DNA of 64,000 bases from Baylisascaris procyonis (Eukaryota; Nematoda; Chromadorea; Rhabditida; Ascarididae): assembly GCA_037389465.1 (NCBI GenBank), contig JAZARR010000188.1:771501-835500 (forward strand), given 5' to 3'. The position numbers and the translations under genes are program-made. The notes beneath the pieces were generated by a model, which was given only the letters and a program-made list of their open reading frames with translations, was not told the origin of the DNA and searched no databases. Each line of letters starts with the position of its first letter. Positions within the stretch are counted from its first letter, which is position 1. Positions 38,695 through 51,277 of the stretch are shown here, one piece after another.

Positions 38695-40680
38695 AGTGAA
38701 GGTAGAAAATTGCGTTTACTAAAGTACCATATCGTCCTTAAATTCTGCTCTACATGCGTTGTGCCGTCGGCTTGAACGAGAAAATCGCTATCATCCTAGT
38801 AGTTTAAATAATTCGATGAGAAATAACGTTTATTATCGATTGATTTCGGATCACCAATATTTATATATTATCGATTTGATTGATGGCTAACTATATTGAT
38901 TAAAAAGCGAAAATATGGCTCTTCGATTTAATCGGGATCAGTGAACTATCGGAGTTGATTTATGCGATTGAAGAGTCGATTCCAATTTTTATCGTTTGAA
39001 TCTATTCGCTTGTTATTTTTATCGTGTCGATTTTATTGAGTATTATAAGCCCATATTTGCATAAATGACGTGAAATATGCAAATTATGCAAAGATTTCAT
39101 TTATTGTTTGTAATAATTTCGGAAGTCTTTTGCGGTCATTTAAATTCTAAGCGAGTAAAACAACAACTAGTTTGTATGCTTGTTATTTTCGAATTTTTAA
39201 AGCGTTTTATTTAATTCACCTTGAAAATTCATCGTAAAGGAAAATAAAATACAGGATGAATATTCTCCCTCAGAGATTATATCGCAAAGGTATGGTGTTA
39301 TATTGCGTCCAGGTCACATTGTGCTTTGCTTGCATTTTATTGTGGTGGAATATCACCCGAATGGGAAATGAGTTTGTTTTTGTTTTTGCGGATCCTGTTT
39401 TTTCTCGGAGCCTTGAAATGTTATAAGCTTAAAGTAGTCCCCTCTTCCCGTCCCACTTCCCCATCCCCCTCCTCGTTTTTTACCCCTCTTCAAAGATGGC
39501 CATTCTCCCCTGTTTACATTTGGTACTAAAACGTCGGGTTTGACCGTTCCTTCTAGGTAGACCATATTTGTTCTATATTGATGTCCGTCGTTATTTCTAT
39601 GGTTGTAACAATTTTCTGGTTTTCGCAATCAGTATGTACAAATATTGTTAACAAAGCGGAAATGTTTCTCATAATTTGGTCAATTCAATAAAATCACCGA
39701 AATTTATTTGTGCATTTTATCGCATATTATAGCGTTAAGGCGCCTTATAATTATACTCTTAATTGGTATTTAATTAGTAATTTCTATGGGATGCAAGGGA
39801 GGGGGCAGAGGGGGATCGCAAATTTCAGTCGGTCGATCGTTGGGAGTCAATCAGTAGATGGTCGAATTTTATGGGATTTCTCTGTCGAAAATCGTTGTTA
39901 AGATAATACAGCAGAAAAGTTTGTAGATGTAATGCGGTGGTGGTTTATCCATGGCTGAGGTTTTCGACACCCAGAGCAATTGCTTGAGTACAATGAAAGT
40001 AATATGAAATAAAGTTTTGAGGGATCAAGGTGGAAAAAATTTCAGGTACACAATATATCTGATGATATGAGTCGAAGTATATGATGGCTAAGTCCTAGGA
40101 AGTTTCAATTCGCAAAATGACAGTTACTTTTCTCGAAGAAATTATCGAGTGTTCGGCATAAAGAAACCACTATTTCAATGGAATTTTTGTGTAAATAAAT
40201 GGATTAAACCGTGATTTCGGTAATAAAAAAACCACATGCGGATTTAAAACCAATCGTCGCTGCGAATGGTAAAGTGAAATAATAACCGCGAGGTGTTGAA
40301 ATCACAGAATCAATTCAGAGCGCAAAGAAATGAATGAACATCTATTGACGGTTAATAATAACCCAATAACGGTATAAATAGCGAATGGAATATGTTCTGG
40401 AATCCTTGTTTGACAATTTATTCTGGTTTTATTTTTACCGATATCATTATGTTTGTCTTCTGTTCCTTTCCACCTTCTGCAGTTAGTTTACCAAAATTTA
40501 TCGGAACCATCCGCTTAGGATTCCATAAAATGTTCAAAATATGTTGGTTGGATTATTTCACCTGTATAAACTCAGGAAATTTCAGTATAAAAGATAGCAT
40601 TAAATCCTTCTTTTACTGTTCCCTCTTCCGCCGCTCATTTTCTTCACTTCCATTCCTGATAATGGCTATTGTTCAATTCA
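38695..40680. other. Spacer upstream of the RPC9 gene, with weak membrane-type ORFs
   Basis: Two hydrophobic open pieces can be noted. Bases 39255-39371 follow an acceptor-like TACAG and read MNILPQRLYRK plus a run of about 20 hydrophobic residues. Bases 39557-39691 follow CCTTCTAG and end in a stop overlapping AATAAA (39687-39692). They join in phase only if the first ends at the CAG|GTCACA donor (after 39312). A 100-codon ATG ORF at 40392-40694 stops one base before the RPC9 start. None has a family match, and all may be chance. A G/C-poor background fills the rest. Confidence 0.4.
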
Positions 40681-40681
40681 G
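40680..40681 (+). promoter_or_regulatory. Probable trans-splice acceptor of the RPC9 gene
   Basis: The pyrimidine-rich TTCACTTCCATTCC... tract ends in TTGTTCAATTCAG (AG at 40680-40681), 14 bases before the start ATG. No upstream coding exon in this phase is needed, which suits spliced-leader addition. Inferred. Confidence 0.45.
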
Positions 40682-40695
40682 AAACGCTTTATAAA

Positions 40696-43600
40696 ATGGA
40701 GGTGCTAGATTCACAACAAACCGTATTGACAAATGCAGAAATGTATCAACTAGTACTCGAACGGCGCAAATGTCACTCCGAGCTGTCGAAAGATCAGCGA
40801 GTGAAAGCACTTGGCACAGTTATTTATGAGGTTCGTTCAAGTTATGTTTCTTTTATTCAACGTTTATTACAAAGGCAAACGGTTTTTATCTGTTTATTAA
40901 TATAGAAGATATTTCGAGCCTAACGCAAGTTTTGATTGTGGTCTTCCATGATGCTCCAGTTGGGGGGGGGGGAGGGAGGGGAGAGAAAGGAGGCGGGGAC
41001 AGCGGAGTGCGAGGCAGGCGAAAGGAGGGAGGAAGGGTGGCCACCATCTTTGGGAAAATTAGGTAGTAGTCGAAAAAAGGGAGTGTAGAAGTGAAAACCG
41101 TTGATTTCGTTCCGGATGTTTCGGCATCAGCTTGAAGCTCTAAATGGTTGAATTGAGCTTGGTTTTACGGACGATCGGTTTCTTATTCTTTTTTGAGTGC
41201 AAATAGGCTCATTCGATTATGCTTGTGTGGAAAGGCTATCAACGGGATTATTTGCCTATGTGACGGGGAATTGCGAGTTATAGGAGCACTTACGCATATG
41301 CGATAAGTCCTCTAATGTGTCCATAAATAAGGAATAAAACTTTACAAAGTTTAGATCATATTTTCTCGATTTTCTTCCATTCGGTGAATATTCAAATAAA
41401 TATTTGAATGTTTAAATATTTAATTTTGTTTTTATTATAGTTACTTTTCAATTGGTAACGTTCTAATTTGCGAATATAATTGATGTTTTTATTTGTAGAC
41501 GTCCAGTTATCTTCAAAGTACACCGGCTGCAACACAAAAAGTGGAGAATATTGAAAATCTTATTCGGGCGATAGCACCTTTCAAGGTAAATATTTTATCT
41601 CTATCATTCAACCGTAGTTCTATTCTTATCGATAATTTCTTTTGAAATCGGCTCTCATTCCTCATAAACGTTCCAATTGTTCTAAAGGATACTGTTTATC
41701 ACTATTGAGCAGATTAAGTGCTGCACATATTGCATAGATAATGTAGATGGAAATGTGTGTATTCCACACGTGATAATCGGTGATCTATGCGTAGGCGGAA
41801 AGAAAAATCTAAATACTAGACCTAATATATCAGAAGTACCAATTTTTTTTTACCCATTGCTTTTTTCTTTCCCCAAATGGGAAGGTTTTACTTTTATGGT
41901 ACATTTTCATCAATCAGCATGCTTTCAATCTGCATCATTTGCATATTTATTATGTAACATTGAATTGTAAAAATACTTAATCTTTAACGGATCCTTTAGC
42001 AAAACGAGGTGCGGGGGGAAGGGCGGGGGAGCAAAAAGACGAAAGTAGCCAATTTACTATCGCTTGGAAAAAAAGTTGCATTCTTGCTAATCTGTATTTT
42101 TCTTTTTATATCGTGCAATTTTATGTTGCATATAATGGGTTATTTTAATAGAAACCTCGATGCAGATCCTACCCTAAACATGGTGAATTTTCCAGAAAAT
42201 GATCTTTGATCATGATGTTACTAAACGAAAGAAATTTTGTGAAGTTATTATCGATTCGATGCATTCGTTTGCTTCTAACATTTGGCTGAAATTCGATTTT
42301 CCGTTTCCTAAATGGAAGTTTTTTTCTTTTTTTTTTTGTAAAATTTGCATATCGCCGGAAAAGCTTAAGAACAACGACGAATAAATATCAACAGGTAGCA
42401 GAAATATCGGCTGCCAAATTTCGACCTGTAATTAGAGGTCAATATCATCGAAAATTCTCATATCTTTGATCTACCAGATTTCACCGCTTCTGCTGTAATA
42501 TTAACTATGGATTGCTTTAGTTTTCTCAGTATTTTTGTTGAGGAATATTTTACAGCTAACAGCTGCTGAAACATTACAAGTGATCAATCTAAGGCCATCG
42601 ACAGCAATTGAGGTTCGATGCTTTATGTTTTTTTTTTCAATTTTTTTCTTTTATTTTTCTACAATCTATCATAGAAGGAAAAAATTAGATAATTTTTTTT
42701 AAGCTTATGATTGATAATTAAAAAATAAAGATTCATGAATAAAGTTGTGACTAATGTTGTTCGAATAATTTCCTTAAAATAATTTATATAAGTTTATTAA
42801 TTTTTTTATGATTGGGAAAGTTATATTATTATGAAAAATGAGAAAATATTCGATGGTGAAAATATTTCTGGAGGAAAAATGCAAAATAGAATAAATATGA
42901 CAGAGTATGGGACATAGATCACGTTTGATTTGGATCGTTGATTTGACGTCTAATTTGTGCAGGGAATATTATCGCAGTGAAATGCACGATTCGGGATTGT
43001 AGAAGTAGAGATATTGAAGGATGGTGGAGTGGTCTCAAATTAGGCAAAATATTGTGTTAACGAAGGAAGCTGAGAGATATAACGAGGAGAAAAAAATTAA
43101 GGAAATCTGCATTACTCTCTATCCCACTGTTCCACTGTTCCACTTGGCATTAGGGAGGACGATTGAGTAGGGAAGAGATAACCATACAAGATCTTATTTC
43201 CGTGATAAATGCTTTGTTATGAAATAAACCCAAAATGGAGAAATCAACCTGAATGGGTCATAGGTCAAGTTCTCCCACCTCCTCCCTCTTCCCTTCCCCA
43301 CATTCGATTTATTTCAGACGTAGTTCCGAGAGTTTTGCGTCTATTCAATTATCAGTATTCACTTGTGAACATAAGAGGCAATACGAATAGTGTAAGATGA
43401 TGAAGGATGACGTAGATAGCACAAAAAGGGTGAAGGGCAACAAGGCTGCAATAAGGGTAGGAAGAGGATCGGTGAAGGCGATATCCGCCTGATTCTCAAG
43501 GACGTTTGCTAGCTGATTGAAGCTGTTTACATGCAGCACCTGTTGTAAAGTGAACTTCGATCTGACTAGCAGCAAATCGATCCCAAAACATCCATCTCTT

Positions 43601-45173
43601 TCGGGACAACCATCACAGAACTTTTGTTTTCTTGCAACGTTGATGTGGGAAATGTGTTCGTGACAAATGTGCAGTGCATTCATCGCAATCGGGCTATGAA
43701 AAATTACTTAATATTGTGTAATAGGGTTAAAATTTAAATTAGTACCCGAAGTGGTATAATATATGAACTTTAAAATTTAAAATAGTACCCGAAGTGGTAT
43801 AATATATGAACTATTTTGAATTGTAATAAATAGGTGCAATAATTTAGAGTAGTTTAATTAAAGAGTTTTATTTATTTATGTGAACTATGATTAGTAATAT
43901 TTTTCAGTTGCAGTTGGTTGTAGAGGAGTGCGAAGAGAGATTAACAGAAGATCAAATGGGGCAACTGGTTAACGTAAGTCTTTACCTATTTCAATTCTTT
44001 TTTCCACTCTTTGCTCTACCTTTCGTTTCCATTGATTTGATTCTCTTAAATGTTACAGCGTAAATGAGTGATATTTTTCCTACAAGATTCTGGCTTGGAT
44101 TAATTAGTATCTTCTAGATGGCAGTGAAGTAGAATTGGTGATTTGGGGCTGAGAGAGGGGATATGGGCCTTAAAAGGTAGTTCTAGTAAGGGAAGAGAAA
44201 GGGGGAGTTTCCAAGTTCAAGTTTTTAAGTGTGAATAAGTTCATATGAAATTTTGAAGGAAATGAAAGGCAGAGAGATAGTATGCAGATCGAGCATGACA
44301 TAGAGAAACGTTTTGTTAAGGTTGATGATATATGAGTTATGACAACTTGTCGAGCATGTTAAGGTTGATTTAAACATCAAGCATAGAAATTATATACGAA
44401 TTATATAAGAGTGAAATTAACACTGACCATAGAGATAATTCATATAGTCGCATATCGAATATTTTACGCAGAAAAACAAGAAAGTAGAAATGAAATCAAT
44501 CTTTATTTAAGATTTTTTACACATTCATATAGTGGATAGTATCAATCCGATAGAGATGAAAACGTATGCAAGAAAATTGCATTAAAATGAGAATAGTAGA
44601 AATATGTCGCCTGTTTATTTCTTATTTATCTTTTCTTTTTCACTCTCATTGATCAAAGAAATAGTAAAGGTGGGTATAAATAGAAAGAGAATTAACATAG
44701 AAACAAAAATTATTGAAAAATAACAACGTAAATGCGGCAAAAAGTTTGATATTTTATACGAATTCCCCGCCTACTTGTGTGACTAATATGGCCTAAGGGT
44801 GTAATGCGTTTTACTTCCCCGGATGAGGGGATATATTTCATTTAGCCTTCCATGTATTGAAATAACTAGGTGAAAGTGGAAAAGAAATCAACCAGAATGA
44901 TATTCCAACGAACTGGGTAGCGATTCGTTTGAATTTGCAAGAAATATTCTTGAATTTCATAAGGCTTGAATTTTTTTTGAACATTTAAAGGCTTAAAACG
45001 ATTGTGAAATCCCTTCTGAAATCATTTTATTTGGAATCAATGAACTGTCGAATTACTCACTAAATTCTTTAGGAATATATTTGCAGATTATCTCCGAAAA
45101 TCTTCCTTCGCGGCCTTCGTCAACGGAGCAGAAAACATCTGCTGAAGATGGCAACGAACGTATGGAAACATAA
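40696..45173 (+). CDS. CRCP: RNA polymerase III subunit RPC9 (CRCP / Rpc17)
   Basis: Subunit of the RPC8-RPC9 stalk of RNA polymerase III, which helps recruit TFIIIB and initiate transcription of tRNA and 5S genes in the nucleus. Exons: 40696-40830, 41499-41585, 42556-42612, 43908-43973, 45087-45173; all introns are GT..AG in phase 0, giving 143 residues (human about 148). The order matches the family: MEV start followed by LTNAEMYQLV (1-20), the first helical region, then APFKLTAAETLQVINLRPST (about 71-90), ELQLVVEECEERLTEDQMGQ (about 93-112, the family's best-conserved stretch), and an acidic, polar tail. Intron 1 contains a G/A tract. Intron 3 holds a nested minus-strand ORF and a 43-bp duplication. 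The last exon ends 71 bp from the convergent RNA-binding-protein gene. The first downstream AATAAA on this strand is at 45776-45781, so the 3' UTR probably runs antisense through that gene's last exon. Confidence 0.93.
43308..43313 (-). terminator. Poly(A) signal for the nested minus-strand ORF
   Basis: AATAAA on the minus strand, about 31 nt after the nested stop codon. Confidence 0.35.
43345..43683 (-). CDS. Candidate single-exon gene nested in RPC9 intron 3, unrecognised
   Basis: ATG to TGA, 112 codons, antisense inside the third RPC9 intron. It is less AT-rich than the intron around it. An acceptor-like TTTTTCATAG ends 10 bases before the ATG (AG at 43694-43695), and AATAAA follows the stop by about 31 nt, so it has the three marks of a trans-spliced intronless gene. 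The N-terminal third is Cys/His-rich (HICHEHISHINVARK, then FCDGCPERDGC). The middle is polar. The C-terminal third holds a hydrophobic segment long enough for one membrane span (about residues 80-104). There is no recognisable family, and the His/Cys cluster is not a standard zinc-finger spacing. A chance ORF remains possible. Confidence 0.4.
   Translation of the reverse strand: MNALHICHEHISHINVARKQKFCDGCPERDGCFGIDLLLVRSKFTLQQVLHVNSFNQLANVLENQADIAFTDPLPTLIAALLPFTLFVLSTSSFIILHYSYCLLCSQVNTDN
43729..43814. repeat. 43-bp tandem duplication in RPC9 intron 3
   Basis: Two copies (starts 43729 and 43772) share TAGTACCCGAAGTGGTATAA and flanks and differ at two or three bases. They end about 95 bp before RPC9 exon 4. 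Confidence 0.92.
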
Positions 45174-45178
45174 AATTT

Positions 45179-45184
45179 TTTATT
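45179..45184 (-). terminator. Poly(A) signal of the RNA-binding-protein gene
   Basis: AATAAA on the minus strand, 61 nt after its stop codon (45245-45247). Cleavage 10-30 nt beyond would fall at about 45150-45170, inside the last RPC9 exon. Confidence 0.6.
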
Positions 45185-45244
45185 GGTATCTTTCTATTAT
45201 ATTCCCGTTTTCATCCTTGGAAGTATTCAGGTCGCCACCGAACA

Positions 45245-48200
45245 TTACTGAGGATTTTCTTGCATGAAGACGTCGAAAACGGTCTTCTTGAAGACCGAAA
45301 CTTTGTACCTGAACGTCTCTACCTGTTGGTGCTGCACGGATATCTGCCAGTATCCAGCCTGACACAACAATTTTTTGCCAGTGATTCTTGAATCCTGTAG
45401 GTGTATGCTTCGAGTTTATTGACTCTAGAAGTCAAATATCTTGGAAAGCAGGAAATTTCGGGCATTACCTTTGAGATAATGAGGAATATCGATCACAGTT
45501 TATGAACTGGCAAAAAAAATGTCGTTTCCGATATTTTGATGCTGGAATATCCCCCATCGATGAAATTCAATGACGACCTCGATACTTCTGATAATTCATA
45601 AGGAAATGTTTTTTCATCTCTTATGTTGTTCTGTTATTTCTATTGTTGTTGTTGTTTCTGTTATGCTTACTGAAATTGTGAATATTGTTTTAATTGTATT
45701 AGACCTTCAAAATTATAATAATTGCCGTAATTTATTCAAGGTGACTAATTTTTACAGTTTCTTGTGACTGGCGTTAATAAAAAGGGGAGGACATATGAGG
45801 TAACCGGCTATGATGAAGAGGAAGGGGGTTGTGGAGGGTGGGGAGGAGGGGAGCAAATTTGCATATGGAATAAGCCCATGTAACGAATTTTTACCGTTGA
45901 TTTTGTGCGCCTTTTTCTTCACCCTCAACCAATGCGGTGATTATTGACAATATCAGTTACTTTACTAATTACATTAAAGCTTCTATAGTTAACTCCAATT
46001 ATTATGCAAATTTAATTGTTATCATTTATCAGGTGATAATCGAAGATGTCTAATATTCTAATATTTTTACCTCTAAGATTTTCTTTATTAAGTAAATATT
46101 ACCACTAAAATTAGCAACAATAGTATATCATAACAACGAATCTGTATATACGAATGAGAAGCAAGGAAGTTGTTGGACAGCTCCAATTTAGTTTTTTTAT
46201 GGTTAGGAAGGGAGATAGTTGGCAAAAATCTGTAAGCAGTGTAGGGAGGGGGTGGAAGTGATGGGGTGGGGGGGGGAGGGAGTTGCGGCCCATCTTCATT
46301 CCGTCCATCATCGGATAGATTCGGCAGACAATAAATGCCCATATTGTTTGAGCGACTATATCATCGAATCGCCACGTTTAATCGGTAGGAAGCAGACGTT
46401 TGTCACTTAAATCTATAGAAAGGGTATGAATGTCATATAACAAGCGAGCATTGAGCGTAGATTCTTGCAACCTAGTTTCAGCGTTAATATTAATTCAATA
46501 TTACGCATTAAAAAGTCGTTAAACATTCATGTATCAGTTCTGGTCAAGTGTCAACAGTAGCAGTCATAGGCATGATTCGTTTCGCATTGAATGATTCCTA
46601 ATACGGTATCTTGAGCAATTAAAACCATTTTATAGCTGTTACTGTAATACTTTTTTATTGTTATGGGAGATGTGCCAATATTTCACACTGGTTTTTTTTC
46701 GATATTTTCCACGTCGCTTCTACAGGAAAGTCACCAAAATAATGGATACTTTTATAGAAATTCATATAGATTTCTGTAATCTTCATATGTGCTCAGTGAT
46801 AAATTCTTCATCACGTTGTGAAAAAAGGATTTTCGCCATAGACGATTTTCTTAAGCAAACTTCCAAATTTTTTCTCTTTTTTCCTTAGTCTTTATTTCTT
46901 TCCTATTCCAGTAATGAGATATAGGCACAATTTCAGTACGGTACTTTCTTGATGAATAGATTTCAGCACAGCAAATCCGTCTCTCCTTTTTAGAATGGGG
47001 GGAGGGGTGGGGAGCAGAAAACAATCGTCGAATAGAAGGACGTTTTATATGAATAATCCCAATGTTGATACCTTCAAAGATTCTAGATCTTGTGTTAGAG
47101 AAAATATAAATAATATGTAGAATCAATTCGAATTAGAGAATATTTTATGCACATTTAATGCAGTGAGCAAAACAGCAAATTTGTGAACATTGTTCAAGCA
47201 TTGATATGATCGTCGAATGAGAACGGCTGCGTGGGCGTTAACAGCGTCGCTTGTTGTGTCATACCGAATGTCTACAATATGCAAATTTTGGTGCTTTTAT
47301 AATGTTGAATTAAGGTTTCGGAGGGAGGGGGAGGGGGGGTGAAGCATATTCTACAATGTACTCAAAAATGTTGATTCCAGAATAGATCAATTTCTTGCAG
47401 GAAATAAAAATTTCAATAAAAAATTCAAATTTTTCAAGAAAAACAATAAAAAATTTCAGTAGAAATAAAGTAGGATCGTTTTTTTTTCAAATTATTTTGA
47501 AAAACTAAAGCAGAAGTTCCGGAAATTTTTACTATGAATTGAGAGAATTTTTTCTGTTGAGACTAAAAAGAGAGTGAAGGTTTGACACCACAAGTTCCAC
47601 TTAGTTGAGATTTGGTGCCCCGTCAGGATTCGTACGGTTATTATTTCATTCAGACTGTAAATGCGTACCTCTTCTCGACCCCCCCCCCCCCTCTGTAACC
47701 AGTTTTCAAAAACCAACAGATCAATATTTTGAAGTAACACTTGCTGGCTTTTTCCTCGGGTTTCTTTCAATACTCCTTGAAAATACCTGGAGGAATCTAA
47801 AATTATAAATTTGCAAATTATCAGTGGTACGAGGAGCTATTAGCAGACTGTAACTTTTAAATCTTTCACCAGCTTGCCAGCACCGTTTTTCACTATCTCA
47901 CAAATTATTAGTTCTCGTAACTCAACAACACCACTTTAAAGAAATACTGTAAATCTTGCATTTTTAGATAATTTCCTGCAAAAGCTTCTTTATTACTCCT
48001 AATTAAGGCTTCCGAACTCAAAAATTAGTAAGCGGATCAAGGTAGGATTTAATTTCAAACGTTGTTGACTTGAACAATATGTATACCTACTGAGTCTAAC
48101 ATTACCACATTCCTAAGAGACTATTAGAGAACTTCTAAGGGATAAACCCAGAGCACATATATTGCCGCAGAGCGTGTTTTACGAAAACAACTAAAAACAC

Positions 48201-51200
48201 ATTAGCATTGAGTACACTGAATGGAATTTGCATAGTGTTGTCGAGAAGGCCAGGAATTTTGTTATAGGGTGATGGTGGTGGCATGATCGAACCTGCGCTA
48301 TTGACAGCTTCAACTTTCTGAATGAAAAAAAAATGCTTTAGCTAGCTAATTTTTGTTGACATAAGTTTTTTCTTAGCTTTGAAGTCTATGACTTTCTTCA
48401 CAATCAGTGAATTAGAGTGAAGTATAGTAAACTTTTTCATACTATGCTCAGTGTTAAAAATGTCAAATATGGAGAATTTCCGGAATAAGTACCGTAACTT
48501 GAGTTTCAAATTTTCCGGAGTTGGAACTACCGGACAAACGAACAGACAGGCAAGTACAACTATGTATATAAGCAGAGATATGACATTGCCGTAATACGTT
48601 TTCGCAAAAGAGAAGCTCAAAAGCACATAGCAATATAACCGGAATTCATGTTCCTATTTAAACCGATACGGAAAGATGGTACAAATTTCCGGAAGACGAT
48701 TAAATCTCCTTATCCCGAAGAGAGTAGAATAAAGATCAGTCGCATACAAAACTTTCTGCATTATAATATCCTTCAAATTCGATCGATCAACGTGGAATTT
48801 GTTATAGATGTGCTGTTGATAAACACATGCACCTACTGTCATCCTGCGATGTCTTCTGTATTCTAGTTAAGGGTTTTCCTTTGTTGAAACTGCCAGACAG
48901 ACAGACACACACATACAGACATGCGCACAGACATTGTTTCATCATAGTGCACTTTACAAGTGCAAGTTTACGGAAAACGGGGAACGATTTTTTTCTTCTG
49001 AAAGACAGGTATAAGATGTCGGTTCGGTTAAAATACAACTGCGGTTTTTTGGCAGTTAGCCATATTTATTGATTAGATGAAGGGGACTGCAAAAAGCACA
49101 TACCGTGTCAGCTCCGCGCTTCGCTTTCCCGTTTCTTTTGAGGTGATCATTGTCTGACCCCCAGCAAAATTAAATTTCTTGCACGAAGTTTTTTTATCCA
49201 ATGCAGTTTCTATTTTTTCCTGTCTAGCCGTTTTTTCCGGAAGCATTTGCAAATCACTTAAATTGGACGGATCAGCGATGTATTCAAATTTTTGTTTGCA
49301 TTTTTAAAGAAAGTAATATAAAGAAGAGCTTCTTAATTTTTTAAAATTATAGTTGACAGGAAACGATATAGAGAGAGTATATTTGATGCATTATAAAGAA
49401 AAGAGAATTGAACGGAGATTTAAATTGACAAACAAGATTTAAATTTCAAGAAAAAAAAACTTTAACAAATGGATTAATAAAATTTCCCGCAGAAATCCTT
49501 CGAAAAAAAAAGATCAGTTAGTGGAAAAAAATTTGAATAGGATAGATAAATAACCAAATATGCAAATTTTATTCATAATTTATTTATTTGAATGCCTTAA
49601 AATGAGGCATTTATTCATTTTTAAATTATCGCTTCAATATTTAATTTTCTTGCTCTCATCAAATGGCCATGTGCCTTTGGCGGAAGTAGATACGGTATAT
49701 CATAGCGTAATGGGTATGTTTCATTGCCCGGGTAGGGAAATGTGCCCGGGCCGGTGCTGCTTCACGTTTTTTTTTCCGTTTTCATCGCTCTTCTTGTACC
49801 CATTGATATCAATAATTGCTTACACTGAAATGTTCGACACTATCACTGGAACGTTTCACAAGATGTCGTATTCTTGCTTGCAATCCAGCCGAACGAAAAC
49901 CCGCCGATCCTCGTCTTTCACGAGGCCTAAAATGATCTAAATTTTTGAATTTCGATCAGAAATTGTGACAGATTTTCATTAGAAGAGACAGAAAGAACTT
50001 TTTATTGACGTAATACTCGGAAATACGCTTATTGTACCATAATTTCCTCAAGTAGTATGCTAATCTGTTGTAGTATGCTCTCGTTGAGCAGAATACATTA
50101 TACCCTGACATTTAGATATCCTTGTTCTAAAGATCCTTGTTCCTAGACACTTGGACTGCTTTTTTTTGACATTGAAATGATTTATGATCAATAAAATTAC
50201 TTCAGTGTAAATAGAGATGGACACGGAATCCGAAAAGAGACCAGCAAAAGATATGTTGACCTTTGGCCTCATAAGATTTTCCAGATGGACACGGAACCCG
50301 AAAAGAGACCAGCAAAAGATATGTTGACCTTTGGCCTCATAAGATTTTCTAACTTCTTGTTAGGCAATACATGGAATTTTCTTTTAAAGTTTTACTTCCT
50401 ACAAATCGCCAAGGAGATTTGTTAAATCTGACCTTATAAATCTATCAGAAATCGTTAAATTAACACTATAAAGTTTCTTATGTCCACTTCTTTCTTGTGT
50501 CCACTTCTTCCGGTCATCGAAAAATTTTTTTGGGAGGAAGAGGAAAAGGTAAGACTCTCATTTGAGATGTTATCACATGCAACCGTAATTAAGAAAAATA
50601 TAAACCTTTTAGCAAGTGGTGAGGTATCTGAGAGCGTATTCGGTATTACACCAATACAGGTGACATTCGTTAATGTAGTGGACAACTGATGAGGTGTAGC
50701 AGCAGCAGGTATATTTGGAACGGTTGTAGGCGTCGAAGATGGTTGTGATGGAGTCGGTACACCGGGTACGCAAATATTTTGAATTTGTTGAACGAGTGGT
50801 GCAAATAGAGGCAAATGGGATAGCCAATATGGTGAAATATTGTTCACGAATGGTGTGGCTGCATTTGCTGTTGGATACCCGTATCCATTATAGAGCAGTG
50901 GATTCGCAAAGGGATAAGACTGTGGCAAAAGGGGCACGCCAACTGTTTCCGGTCTTGTACAGACCGACGGTGAACTACTCGATGACAGTGATACCGCCTG
51001 CAATTTTTTATATCGGTAATATAATCAGTATGAGAGAGATTAGAAACTAGATTAAAGGTTCCATAAAATAAACACTCGTTAGATTTATAGGACCACATGG
51101 AATGGAACATATACATATGATGTTATTTGTTTATTTATTTATCTATTTATTTGTTTATTTATTTATTTGTTTATCCATTTATTTATTTACTCATTCATTC

Positions 51201-51228
51201 ATTTATTCATTTATGTATTTATTTTTTC

Positions 51229-51277
<49 letters not shown>

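Noticed and set aside
49560..49940. 126-codon plus-strand ORF
   Set aside because: Its second half is the antisense shadow of the RNA-binding-protein exon 49824-49926; the first half is AT-driven hydrophobic.
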